Assembly: GCF_037038585.1 (NCBI RefSeq)
Contig: NC_092522.1
Location: forward strand, 48,211,661 to 48,275,660
DNA length: 64,000 nt
DNA from: Patagioenas fasciata
Lineage: Eukaryota; Chordata; Aves; Columbiformes; Columbidae
Direction: 5' to 3'
Shown here in pieces: positions 23,747 to 36,400 of this stretch (position 1 is its first letter; every line of letters begins with the position of its first letter). Under the pieces are notes generated by a model that was given only the letters and a program-made list of their open reading frames with translations, was not told where the DNA came from and searched no databases. The translations under genes and the position numbers were made by a program.

Positions 23747-25057
23747 CTTCCACGGATTCTGTACCCTAACTGTCTTAGACTGGAACATTTTGGAGTTCAG
23801 AAATGTAGTGCATCACAGCCTGCTGGATATAGGAATACCTAGGCCTGATGCCTTATTAAATCTATTTCTTGTGGTTTTTTTGAAATGGTGCCTGTTGTCA
23901 GTGGAATGTGTTATTTGCCACCCATTTGCTTCTTTGGCAGTAGCTTTAAAATACTTCAATCTTAAATTTGATCTTTGAAGTATCTTTTTATTAATAATGC
24001 AAAAATGTTTAAATCTTTAAGAGCTATAATACATTGTGGATATTTAGACATCACTTAGGCTCCACAACAGTTGATTTATAATTTATGTACCCTTCATATA
24101 AAAGTAGTTTTCAAGGAGGTTTCTGAATGTATTGTCTTGGTTTTGCATGCCCAGTGGGTTACCTTACCAGATTGTGCAGCACTTATATGTAACAAGGAGG
24201 AATACTTACTTGTAAGGATGCTAGACTGTTCCACCAGTCATATTGCATCAATTAAAGATCATGTCATTCACATATGCCAAGGGCATAATGTGCAACCTAG
24301 AACTTGAAACAAACCCTCAATTCTTTGTAGCTGGTATTTGCTTAATGTACAAATCAGAGTATTTTTAAAGGTTTCTGTTCTGTGTTCCTGAAAGAAAGAT
24401 AATATGGGGTTTTTTTTCTAGACATTTACTGACTTACTCAAGTGTGTTGTGAAATACTTGCAAAGGAAGGGAGTTAAATGAGGAACTAAGCAAAGCAGTG
24501 GTCAAACAGGCAAAACCATCCCTTTCTTTTGCTGTTTGACCTTTACAAGTGAACCAAGGCAGTTCGTTTTTTCACTTTCAGCTTCATATTGAACATAGTA
24601 GTTGGGCATTGTACCTAAGCTTTTTATGTGCAGATCAGCTGTTCAAACTGCAGGAGAAAGTAAATATTTTCCCCTTACCTTGGATTAAGATTTTATTTAG
24701 GTGGTTGGATGTTAAAATATTTTCAATAGGTTTGTACCTTTTACTGATGACTGATCTGGTTTGGTAATATTTAGCGTGAAATGCTAGATTATTATGAAAA
24801 TATAAGATAAATTACAGATTGTGGGAAGAGGGTGGGGCATTGGGTTATCTAGTTTCTCACGTTAGTCATCCAAGATTACCAACAGTAGCTGTATTGACAG
24901 CTTGAAATGAAATAATGGTTTGACGAATGCTCTTTTCTCTTTCCATGCAATTTTTGCTTTGCAATTCTAAAACATTTGGGCAAGCTGGCTTGTGAATAAG
25001 TGAAATCAAAGGAGATGGCTTTTATTTTATGCATTGCAATATTGTACTCATAGTAGA

Positions 25058-25075
25058 TTTTTTTTTTTTTTTTTT
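25058..25075 (+). repeat. Poly-T run (18)
   Basis: A homopolymer tract in intron 1, followed by no credible exon. Confidence 0.9.
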
Positions 25076-28000
25076 GCTATGTTAGGTAACATAATTTATA
25101 TCCAATTCTTTGAAACATTACATCTTGCAAAGTTAAGACAAAATTCAGTTTATCTATTTTTAAGGAAACTTCCTTCCTCTTATACAGCTGAAGAGTTCAG
25201 GAAGTTTAGGGTATGGCTGCTCCTCGCAGTCTTTTTCTACCCTGTTTTTTCTACTTGAATTATTTTGAGGAAACACTGTGAGGACTGCCTACCAAACCCA
25301 CAAATCCAGTAAGTAGTCATGAGGACTATTATGATGCATATCTGACTACAGAATTTGTATTTGGTAGTTTGAAAACTCTTTTCTAATTTTAAAAATACTA
25401 TTTTTTTGGGCATAGGTTGCATTAAGAATAATGTTAATTCCTTATGACGTTCCATGATGGTGCTATATGACTGGTTAGATTTTTAAGAAATACCAGGGCT
25501 TCACATGAATAGCTGTCTTATTTTTTTTAGTCTATTGTGAAAGGACAAACCTAATGTTAAACATCTGATTTATCCTGACAGAAGTAAATGAAAGAGACCT
25601 AGGCTTCCTTTGTAGTAAAGCACTGACCCCAGATTTAAAGCCGTTTTCAGGCATAATTGAATGAACTGAAGATTGAGAAGGGTTTTTATAATTGGTGATA
25701 CTCTTCTTGTTTTTAGCTAGAGACAGCGCAGCAGTAGGCAGGAATGTCATTGTGATTATTTTGCACCATAGTTCTTACTAGAAGATATGTAGGCTCTTGT
25801 TTGGATCATGAAAGTGTAATTACATCAGCAGTTAGCTCCTCATGATTTATAAGTGGATTCTTCTGGTTTTCTGGAATTTCTTAAATAGTGATCAGTTCAT
25901 ACATAATTAAAGGTTTTGTTTAAAAAAATGTCTTGAATCCTTATGGAGATAATAATTGGAACATGTAATAAATGTAAGCAGCTGCTGTCACATCTTTTTG
26001 GATCTGCAAGCAACAGCTTTATTTGATCTGATGCTTGTAAAACATTTAAAGAAAAGTGAATGTTTGAAATGGAGAAGGCATTTGTTTTAGTTGCTGTTAA
26101 CAGGGGATTCTTTGTTCCTTAGGAAATAACCTGTATTTTTTTTTTTTTTAAAGCTGAAAGATGTCTTCTAGAAAGATACCACAGCTGTTTGGGTAGTAAG
26201 GGAATCTAGAAGGAGGAAGAGTAGTAAATAGATAGTCCTGTAGTAGCTGGGCTCTGACAGTAGCTGAAGTTGTCACGTTTCCCTTCCCCCTCAGCAGCTC
26301 AAATGAAATTCTGAGCACAGGCCTTGGAGTTTTGCCATTGACTTTGAATCTTTTCTTATATAGTGTCTTCATTTGTTGTCCTGGATCTTGCAAAGTGGCA
26401 TCCAGCTCCGCAGATATTTGCATACTCCTCCTCTGTTATTTGCCATTCCTTCCTTCCCCTCTCCCTTCACTGCTCAAATTCTCTCTGGCACAGTGGCTGG
26501 GGATTGTGACAATGCCTGCCTGCTAACTTCTTTTTTAGGTAGGCTTTTGAATTGTAGGTATTTCACCATATGACCTCTAAGACTTAAGTTATATGAAAAT
26601 GATTTAATGGGATTTATGTTAGAGGACACATAATAGAGATTCCAAGCTCTTATACAACTCAGCAGTTTGCCCTTCCATTTCCCTTTTGGTTCACCAACCT
26701 TTGTTTTAAACCTGATACAATCTGTGTTGGTATTAGAGGACTATTTTACAGATTACATAAACAAAACCTTATAGTACTTAATATTTATAAGGAAAGGTAC
26801 TCTGAGAACACTAGAAGTACTGTGCATTTCTTTTTGTTTTTTGTTTTTAATAATGTATATGCTCTTGAACACCTTCATAATTTTCTTCTGATTTTTTTTT
26901 TCCTGACACTTGTTTGTTCCATAAATATATGAGAGGAAAAGGAGATTCTGGGTCACATTGTATTTCATGTGGGATTTTTACATTCACTTCAGTCAAATTT
27001 CATGAATTGTGAAGTTATGCGAGAATGAAATAGCAGTTAAGGTGAGTAAGGACTGAATAAAGCTTTCTATAGGTGTTATAAATGCACATGCTGTTAAAAT
27101 ACTTTTGCTGGGTTTTTTTTTTCCCCCTTTCACATGGGGCAGTAAAAAGCAATCTTACAATTAATGCATAGTTAGCAAAACTGTCACTGCAAAAGCATTT
27201 CTGTCTCCTATATTTTACGGTGAAGACATTTGTGAAAGATATGAAATTTAAGGTTTTTTTTTTTGTGTTTTTTTTTTTCACCTGAGGGTTACAAGTTAAT
27301 TAATCTCACTCTTCTTCTCTGGTTGTTTTCACTTGTGGCTTTCTGTTCAAAACTAAATATTTCCTACTTCTAGGTACCTAAAGCACATTCAAGGAAAAGA
27401 ACACTCAAGTATTTTTTAGCCTCTCAGCGCTGAAGAAGAATACCTGACATGTTTTAGCATGAGATCTCATTCCTATATTACTGTGACACAAAGAGTGTGT
27501 GTGTGGGAAGTGTGGCTGTGTATATGCATACATTCTCATGCATAATGTGCATATCATATATGGTGTGTAGGCAAGTGTATGTATTTTGCTGTGCTGGTCT
27601 TGCTTATTGCAGTGGCCAGCTGCTCTTGAAGAATCAGGAGCAGTTTATGGTGGTCAGGTTATCCTTGCTGTTCTGCTGTAGTAAATTGAGCCTTGGTTTT
27701 GCTTTGTAGGGTTGTCAGGACAACAGCTTATTATTATTGTTCCTGGTGGTTTTTCTCTATAGCTATGGAGGGAGCAGTTTCAAAGAGAGCAGCTGCCGTG
27801 CCACTTTGGGCTGCAGGATTGCCAGCTGTGATTTGGGTTCAGCAGGATGCTCTGGGTTTGTCATGTAAAAATTCTAATTGATGATGAATGCAAACCCAGT
27901 GTGAGAATAATTTTGTTCATTGGACTAATGCAAAACAACCCATAGTATTTGCAAACCCATGGCCTATTTTCTCAGCAGTATTGTCATTACTCCTCTGTTC

Positions 28001-29482
28001 TCTTCAGTCTGAGGCTCACAGAACAATATTTTGTGCTTGACAGTATGGAACCTATGGTATGAGTTGAGACAAGATGGGAATTAGTTGAAGGCTATATTGT
28101 GTCAGTGTGTTCCAGTCTGACACTGGAGCTAGCAAGTGAAACCACTGGGGATTTCTGTTAGGTTCAGTTTGTGTCTTCAACAAAAACATTGCATGAAGTT
28201 GATGTTCAGTGATAAGCCGTGCAATAATGTTTTAGTGTTGACATTTTGAAAACCTCCTATTCTTGTTCCATGGTAAATGAGAAAAAGAATGACCGTTGTT
28301 ACATATGGCAAGATAAATGACTGAAAAGGAGCTTTTCTGCCTGTGATCATTATATGCAAAAGACTGAATAATTTCAGCTGACATAGCTTTTACGTGGTTG
28401 GCATGTTCAGGGGTGGGAAACTTGTTGGGACATTTATCAGGGAGAGTTATATGAAGAAAACTTTCAAATAACTTTGAGGATTTTTAAAAAAATTATAATA
28501 TATCCTAATGCATGGGACTTGTTTTGACACTTCCATAATGTACTTTATATTGCTAACATAAAGATATCCTTTAGTTTGATTTTCAAATTCTTTGACCTGG
28601 GTTGAGCTCTAGTAGTCAATAAGTGATGTCCAGATAGTTAAAATCCTTTATCAAAACAGTAACCTATTTCAAATTCTCTTTCTAGACAGCTGAAACAACA
28701 CTTCATTCATAATGTGGCAGAGATACATAGACATCTGCATTCAGTTGTGAAAATTGGCAGACAGAACTAGGAGCTATTGGGATAAACCTGTCAATGCTCC
28801 AAATGTCTTCTTTTACCTGGCTGCCAGTTTTTTGAGATTGGGCAAGTACTCAGAGGTGGGAGGTGGTTGTCTTGCCCCCTCAGATTCTCTGCTACTTGTT
28901 GCCCTCTCATTGACCAACGTTCATAGTGTATTTGTACATTGCTTTGAATTGAACAGCCTTGTTTGCATAGGAAACCATTTCAAATGATTATTTTTAAAGC
29001 TGGTGAGACAAGGTGGGGTGAATACAGGGATCATTCTAATCCATAATGATGTGAGAAGTTTGCTTGTTTCCACTTCTCTTCCCATGTAGAATTTGACCAG
29101 TTTGCTACAGGAAGGAAACAGGATAGATGAGATGATCTGAGTTTGTCAAGAGCTGTACAGGGTGTTGCTTACACTGCTACACTGAAAAAACCCCAGGCTA
29201 TCAAATAGAAATTGAACTCCAGCGATGTTTTCTACATGAGATGAGGTTTCCAGTGTTAGAGCAAAAGGTTTTCCAGGATTTTGAGCTTCTGTTGGTCTCT
29301 TATCCTGGACCGCTGAAAATCATTATTTTTGGTGGTGATTTCTGAGTGAAAGGCAAGTAGTACTTCATTAGGCCGTGAGATTCTCGGATTTGATAATTTT
29401 GCTCATGTCAGTATTTCTCTCACACTTGGGATGCTTTGTGCTTTTTTTTTTTTTTTCCTGTGGTTGTGTAACTTTTAAAATG

Positions 29483-29524
29483 AAGTTTCTGTGAGCATAA
29501 TTAAAGTTTCTATGAGCATAATTA
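29483..29524 (+). repeat. Tandem duplication of a 21-bp unit
   Basis: Two adjacent 21-bp copies, AAGTTTCTGTGAGCATAATTA and the same unit with one G-to-A change at position 9, lie in tandem in the putative intron. The near identity suggests a recent slippage or duplication event. Confidence 0.9.
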
Positions 29525-29999
29525 CCCTTGAAACTTTATCTTTTGACTCAGCAAATTTTCAGATAAACAACAGGCTCAAAAAATCTCGAGGCAGAAGGAA
29601 ATGTTACGCTGTGTGATTGCATAAGGCTTGTTTCCTTAGAAAATAACTCTTAAAAATAGCTGACCTTTCTTTCCATCATACTGATCTACAGCAAGTGGAT
29701 ACTGCATTTGGTAAAGTGTTTTGGTTTTACTTTGAATTTTACTGCTGCATTTTTTAAGTACTGTTAAATATAGAAGACTATATTAATACCATAAATGTAT
29801 TGAGTGTACCTTTGTGCCTGGTAATGTGCATACAAACTGTCTTTGTATTCACAAATAGTTAATTGAACATCTGCCTTGCTCTGTGCCTATGAAAATACTG
29901 TGGCCGAGTGTTAAAACAGAATATTTACATGTGTAGTAATAGTAATTTCTGCTGTGAAAATAGATACTTAATGATAATGTTTTTCTCTTTCTTATGTAG

Positions 30000-30061
30000 A
30001 CTGTACCCCACAGTGTCAATGTTCCTGTTCACTCATTTTACAACATCCAGTATGCCTGTAG
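30000..30061 (+). other. Candidate 62-bp cassette exon
   Basis: The acceptor is good: a pyrimidine-rich 'tttttctctttcttatgtag' ends at 29,999. The donor is fair, TGTAG|gtcaga at 30,062. Entered in phase 0 (the phase left by exon 1) the segment is fully open and encodes TVPHSVNVPVHSFYNIQYAC, leaving phase 2. The peptide has no family match that I know. On its own it would shift the frame, but together with the candidate at 33,108 it adds 138 nt. It could be a genuine alternative exon or a chance pairing of splice-like sites. Confidence 0.25.
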
Positions 30062-30688
30062 GTCAGAAGTTTTTAAAGTTGTAAGTTAGAGATTCTCATG
30101 AACCACTTTTTTCCACACCAGCTGTCTCAGCCACATCTCTCAGTACAATTATATGAATTCTTTGTGGCAGCTACAGAAATCACTGTGGGGAAAAGTAATA
30201 ATAAGAGACATCTCAAATATGTTGGATAGTCCTCTCTGTGACTTAACAACAGGTTATAAGGTTGAAAAAACAAATCAGACAAATCATTCTTCAGGGACTC
30301 TCAGCAAGTGCTGTCCAGACTCCCAGTCACCTGTGGGTCACTGGGTGAAAATCTGATAAACATTGAATCCCTTAAGCAGAGGTCAATATAGCTGTTGCAG
30401 CTGTATGTGAAATACTAGTCAATTGAAGTGATAAATAAGTTTAACTTTCATTTGTGTAACTCTTTGTATTGCTTTGTTTGTGATAGCGTGATGTCTTTTC
30501 CCTTTCATTGTTCATGTATAAGGGGGATAATGATTTTGGGCTTCCCGGCCTGGGTGGTGATACTAGTGTTTATTTTCATGGAATATAGTTACAGATTCTG
30601 AAACTTAAAACCTTTTTGGTTTATGCATAAACATATTTTTCTTTAGTCTTATGTTTTCTTCCCCAGTATGAAGAAATCTAGTGTGTGG

Positions 30689-30712
30689 TTTTTTTTTTTT
30701 TTTTTTTTTTTT
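30689..30712 (+). repeat. Poly-T run (24)
   Basis: The longest homopolymer run in the window, in putative intron 1. Confidence 0.9.
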
Positions 30713-31402
30713 AATTTGCATAAGCATTAATTAGTATGATCTTGCGTGAAGTTCTTGAGTATCTTTTGTATGCTCATTGACAGTCCTGGGACCTTTCTGT
30801 ATACTGCTGAAACTGTAAATGCCATCAGATTAGATTTAATATTGCTTATGACAGTTTGCCCATTACCTACCTTGAGTTTATCCAGGCTTTTAGCATGGTT
30901 TTCACAGCATCTGTATAACCAAGTTGAAATATTCTGGTTTGAATGGGAGAACTGGCTGGATCATCAGGCTCAAAACATTGGTTGAGAGTTTTTTTACAAA
31001 ACTGAGAAATAGAGTATTATGTACTTATGCCTTATTTGTTTAAACCAGTTAACAAGTATTCCCAAATAAATTATTGGCATTTAAATGTTTTATAAGTACA
31101 GTACTTAATAGAAAAACAAGCACTTTAAGAAAATAGCGTCCTTTCAGGTTTGACTTCAGATGTATTATGCTCACCTTGTCACTGAGTTCTAAAGCATGAT
31201 TAGCAATACTAGAATTTGAATGTGTGAACTTGTATTGAGTGATTCAGTTGGACCTCTTCCAAAAGACTGTTTTACTGTTAAAGATCGGGGCATTTGAGTT
31301 TGAAGATGGCTCTCAACCAGTCAAACCTATATTTGTATTTAGTTCTTTTGCTCTGACTACTAATTTTAGTACTGTGAAACTTTTTATTAAAAGGAGTTAA
31401 TC

Positions 31403-31704
31403 AGAAAGATGGGGATGAACTTTTTAACAGGACCTGTTGTGACAGGACAAGGGTGATGGTTTCAAACTAAAATAGCGGAGATTCATGTTAGACATGAGGA
31501 AGAAATTTTTTTTACAAGGGGGGTGGTGAAACACTGGCCCAGAGAGGTGGTGGATGCCCCATCCCTGGAGACATCCAAGGCCAGGCTGGATGGGGCTCTG
31601 AGCAACCTGATCTGGTTGAAGATGTCCCTGCTCATTGCAGGGGGGTTGGACTAGGTGGCCTTTGAAGGTCCCTTCCAACCCAAACTATTCTATGGTTCTA
31701 TGAT
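31403..31704 (+). mobile_element. CR1 LINE 3' fragment (plus strand)
   Basis: The sequence is the CR1 3' end in plus orientation. It contains '...gacaggacaagg', 'gacatgaggaagaaatttt', 'gatgccccatccctggagac', 'caaggccaggctggatgggg', 'ggttggactaggtggcc' and the terminal 'attctatggttctatgat'. It is 5'-truncated and holds only the last part of ORF2 and the 3' UTR. It lies in the same orientation as the host gene inside putative intron 1. Confidence 0.93.
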
Positions 31705-33107
31705 CTACACTAGAGTTATCCATGTGGCTGGGGAAAAAAAAAAAGAAAAACCAATTATTTAGAAATCCAAATTAAAGTGATTCAGCTCTGAAAACAGCTG
31801 CTGTTTCCACCTTTTTATGTTCAGTCTGAACCTTTTAGCTTCATTAACTGTAAACAAGAGGCAGCAGAACCTCAGAAGACTGAGATGATTCCTGTTCTTG
31901 CTCATCCAACTTCACAGTAATTATACTTTTAAGTATTTCTATGTTTATGAAAGCATGAACCAGACCTTCAGATCCTTGTTTTTGTTTTTATAATCCATTT
32001 TATGAAGTGTTTAAAAATTCAGGGCTTTGTATGACATTCAGCTTCAGCATGAAAGAGGTTATAAATGCATGCTGAGTTAAGCATAACAAACAGGAAAGGG
32101 AATGGAAAGAATTTCCTTTAGGGTAAAATTCCTTAAAGTTTAAATAACCCCGATAGATAGTGCTTGTCAGTTGGCAGAGAAGGTTATGACAGCTTCTGAA
32201 GATTTTTTTTTTTGGTTAAAGGTGAGAGGACATGGAGAAACTCAGTCTGACATTCTTTTGAGTCATATTTTCAACAAAATGAGTTAAAACTTTGGAGATG
32301 CGTCAGTTTAATAAAATCAAAATTGTTGAATTAAGGCTGATGATGGGTACAGGCGGATTGGCAGCTATAGCCTGAAACCTCCTTTACCCTGAACTGAACT
32401 ACTGGTATCCTTTCCAATCCAGTTGCTATAGAAAACAACTACATCTTTCATAAATTAGTTGCACTCAGTTTTGGTTTACTGATGGGCTGCTGTTAATTTG
32501 TTTTTATTTTGTTTTCTCCCGTCTCGTACTGGAAGGCTGGTCCAGGGACTCACTTTACTGAGGACTAGAACTTTCTGCTGCCTTTGATCTGAAGCACATG
32601 CTGAGGTTGCAGCCCATTTGTTTGATTTTTACCAGTATGATGTTCAACCTTTTTCTTCCTGATACTTACAGACAACTTGCTCTGTCAGACCTCCTTTTTT
32701 CTGAGGTTCATCTGGCCAACTTTTAGCCAGTCTTTAAACAAGACAAACATTAGCTTCCTTTTGCACAGTACGGTGGCTAGGGAACAGAGGACTCTTTTCT
32801 ACACTTGTTCTGTTTGTGTGTTTTTGCTATGGCTAGTAAGAATTTAAGCAGCATTCTACACAGGTTTGTCTGTGGCAAATAAAATGGCATTAACACTTTG
32901 TCCTTATTGGAAATATTGTCTAGTTGTGTCTTTGTGTTGAGTACAATGTCATGGTTCTTCTCTTTCTGGTGTTTTCTGCTGATGAGCTACCAGACCGATC
33001 GCAATTTTACACTGTAGTTCTTGAGGGAGTGACTCCAAACATAAAATAACAACAGAATGAAATTGTTCCTCAAAGCTTAATTTGTTTTTTCTTGGTTATA
33101 TTTTTAG

Positions 33108-33183
33108 CTTTCTCTGCAGTGCCAGTGCTTCTCAACTTCGTGTGGTATTCAGATTTCATAAGAAACTTCCACTTTGTGTCAAG
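33108..33183 (+). other. Candidate 76-bp cassette exon
   Basis: A T-rich acceptor '...tatatttttag' ends at 33,107 and the donor AAG|gtaatt follows at 33,184. Entered in phase 2 (the phase left by the 62-bp candidate at 30,000) it is open for its whole length, including FLCSASASQLRVVF and FHKKLPLCVK, and it exits in phase 0. That is the phase the 42-bp exon at 46,939 needs. The residues match no family I know, and a second acceptor-like CTGCAG lies inside. Treat it as a hypothesis. Confidence 0.25.
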
Positions 33184-33346
33184 GTAATTATTGAAAATAT
33201 GAGGCAAGACTGATTACAAGGTTGATCTTAGGCTTCATCTAAGAAACCTAGCATGTGTTTCGCCTGAAAATTTGAATGGTTTGCCTAGAATTTTAATAGC
33301 CGTGAAATGTGAGCATCCTTCCTCTGAACTGTGCTTTTTCATTCAG

Positions 33347-33468
33347 TCCAACAAACCTCTGGATTTTATCAAGGCTGGCACAATTGCAAATGGAATATAT
33401 GGGACAAAGCAGACTTTCTTGGAACTTATGTCAAACCAAGTTCTGGAGCTGGCCAGCACACAAATGAG
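33347..33468 (+). other. Candidate exon, all three frames nearly open
   Basis: A strong acceptor 'ctgtgctttttcattcag' ends at 33,346 and a weak donor ATGAG|gtagcg follows at 33,469. The 122-bp interval is open in all three plus frames, except for a TGA that overlaps the last bases of one. Entered in phase 0 it begins SNKPLDFIKAGTIANGIYG. Its length is not a multiple of three. I cannot match it to a family. Three-frame openness is more typical of locally T-A-C-rich sequence with few TA(A/G) triplets than of constraint. Confidence 0.15.
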
Positions 33469-36400
33469 GTAGCGTTGGTGCTTTTTATAAGTGTGTCTTA
33501 TAAAACTTTCAGAATAAAACCATTCCAAACAAGTCAATAAAACTCTGTGGACATCCAGAAAATGGTAAATTATGCTGAAAGATTATATTACAGGGAGCAA
33601 GGAGTTTTAGTTTTTTCTAAATCTTTTGACTCTGATTCTTAAGTCAGTTCCTCATGATTTCCATTCATTAGTAGGTTTGAAAAGTCTGTTCATTGACATT
33701 TCATTTTCAGAGCAGGACTAAGCTTTTAAAATTAATCTCCTGTTCTTCCACTTACCAATATTTTGTTTACCCAATGGACCAGTTTCAGAGAATGTCAATT
33801 ATGTTCCTTTGCAATGAAACTAACCCAAATAAAATGTTGACCTCAGCATAAACTGTATTTGTAATTCTGAATACTGTGTGACTGAGTAATTGAGAAATAG
33901 AAGTTAAAACCAACATGGCTGAAGGTGACGTGCTTTACAAAAGTTTTGAAATGAATATGTGACAAGAAAGCAAATAACAAAAGGAAACAAAGTTTTTGGA
34001 GGAAACATTTCTAACTATTCAGGAAATTTTTGTTTTGTTCTTTCTTGAATAGAATTATTAAATAGAATTATTAAAAGTATTGTCTTCATTTTGACCAGCT
34101 CACTAAAATTGAGTAAACTGAGATGTGGTTACTCAATAGTAAGGGTACTTAAACAAAACAATCCACATTAAACCTCCCACACTACTAAGGAAATGTGATT
34201 GAGAACTGTTGTACTGGAGGTTTAAAAGTATTACATCAGCAGCACCTAGTTTGTTCTTTAGTGGTTTTTTTTTTGTGTTGTGCTTGCTTTTTTTTTTTTT
34301 TTTTTTAAGGTTCATCTTGAGGTGGAAAAAATACGTATCCCTTGAGCTGTTCCCTCATCTGTCTTCCCTTTTTCCCTCCTGAAGGCAGTATGTGTGTCAT
34401 TTAAGTTATTAATGGAAAGAACACAGATTACTGTCTTGTAATGGTTACTTTTTTCACTTTTTTTTTATACTTTTTGCTTGCTGTAGTAGTTTGAGTCACA
34501 GATCTGATCACATACCAGTGTTTTGGTTACATACACCACAATAAACACACAACATTGTATATTTGCTTTGTGTTTTTTTTTCTATCTTTTTACTGTTTTC
34601 AGGGGTTTTTTTTTGTTTATTTAAACTGTATTTCATGTTATTCTCATGTTCAGAAATTAATAGAACATAGGAAATTGACTTGAATGATGTGGAACAAAAT
34701 TTTAATTAAATATTATTTACATAAAAAAGCTAGGTCATTATTTGAAATTTCAAAGATAACTATTTTAAGTGCAGTTAGAAAAATATATAGGTTCAAATCA
34801 GAATTATATGTTTGGGTTTTTCTTTCCTTTTTTAAAGTTACATAGTTTTAAGTTTTTGCACTCTAACAACTTTGTGAGCATCTCTTTAAACTGACTTGAA
34901 GAATAGTGGAAGTGACAATATAAATAATCCTTTGTAGTATGTCCATAAACTGATAGCTTTGAGGTCTCTGTGTTTGCTACTATGGAAAAGGACAGAGCCT
35001 TAAGGGAAAAATTCCGTTAAGTATTATAAAAATGCTTTATACAGGGGCTTCACCAGTAGCATAAAGCCAAACTCACGCAGAGGCTGTCAGGAGCTGTAGT
35101 TTCAGGCTCTGTGATTTCTGAGCTACTATGCAGACGGCAATATGAGAAAATGAGACAAAGATCTGTTAATGTTTGCTGTTAACATCTGAATAAGCTTTAT
35201 AGTGGCAAACTATTCCTATCTGTGTTTATTTAAACATGCAGGAAAAATTAAATGGTAGATTCAAACTGAGAAGCCGAAGAGTTGAGCCCTTTGAAAATAG
35301 TTTGTGCCAAGAGAGAGGTTTTCATGCCAATTGTTGAATATCTCAAAGCAATTAATGTTGTGTGTTTGGAAATGGAGTAGGATGTGGCACCGCATTGCCC
35401 AAGGACTAATGGCCAAAGTGGTAGCAGAAGTCTTTATTGGTGGTGGTCTGTTATCTAAGTTTGCTCCTGAAGGATCAAAATCAAATACTCAAGGTTGACT
35501 GAGAGTGGTGTATTTTCGTGCTCGACAACACAGGTAACCATGGATAATAACTTGATTAAGATCTCATTTTTAGTTTGTTCTCTGGAACTTCTGCTGGGAT
35601 GAGAAAGGAACTCCTGTCCCAGTCCTTAATACAGCTCAACATCATTCAGTGCTGCGCTAAGGGTGTGGGTTGTGATACCCAGACTCCTTGGCTGTGATGC
35701 GCTCCTGGGACAAACTGATGAATGTTGTAGACTAATGGTCTGGTATAGCAAGTCCCATATTTGTAATGCAGCAGGAAAAACATGTATGTAGAAGATACCA
35801 TTTCAGTGTTAAATAAAATTGTTTCATTTGATTTCAATTTTCTTAACATAAAAAGCCTGTAACAACTGAAACAAATAAACCAGAACATCTTACATGTTCT
35901 GTTTTAAATGGAACTGAGCAGTAAGATGTGCTGAATATAGGAAAAAAGTGTACTCAAAATCCCTGGTGCAGTACTAGCAATCTTGGAAACCATTAGCATG
36001 TTTGTAATTGTGTTTTCTCACATAAAGCATGTTTTGCTTTAGCCTTTAATTGCTATTACTTCCAATAGTGTTTTTTTGTGCTGCTGGCTTTTTCTGCCTG
36101 TACATCTGAATTGTTGCTCCTGTGAAGGAGGTCAGGGTACATTAAGCGTTTTGGAGAAAGTATCTCTGAAAAAATAAATGCTGATAGAGAAGGTGGGATA
36201 TTTTAGTGAAAAGTTTTATGTTTAGGCTCGGTTTGTGGGGTTTTTTTGTGTTGTGTGTGTGAACAATGAGAAGAGAAAGTAATCGTAAACCAGTTTTTAC
36301 ACTAGAATAAAATTCTGTTTTCAAAGTACTGTTTCCACAATAGTTTGAAGCTCCCATAGCGTGAAGTAAAATGGATAAGCATTTTTTTAAGGACTGGAAG

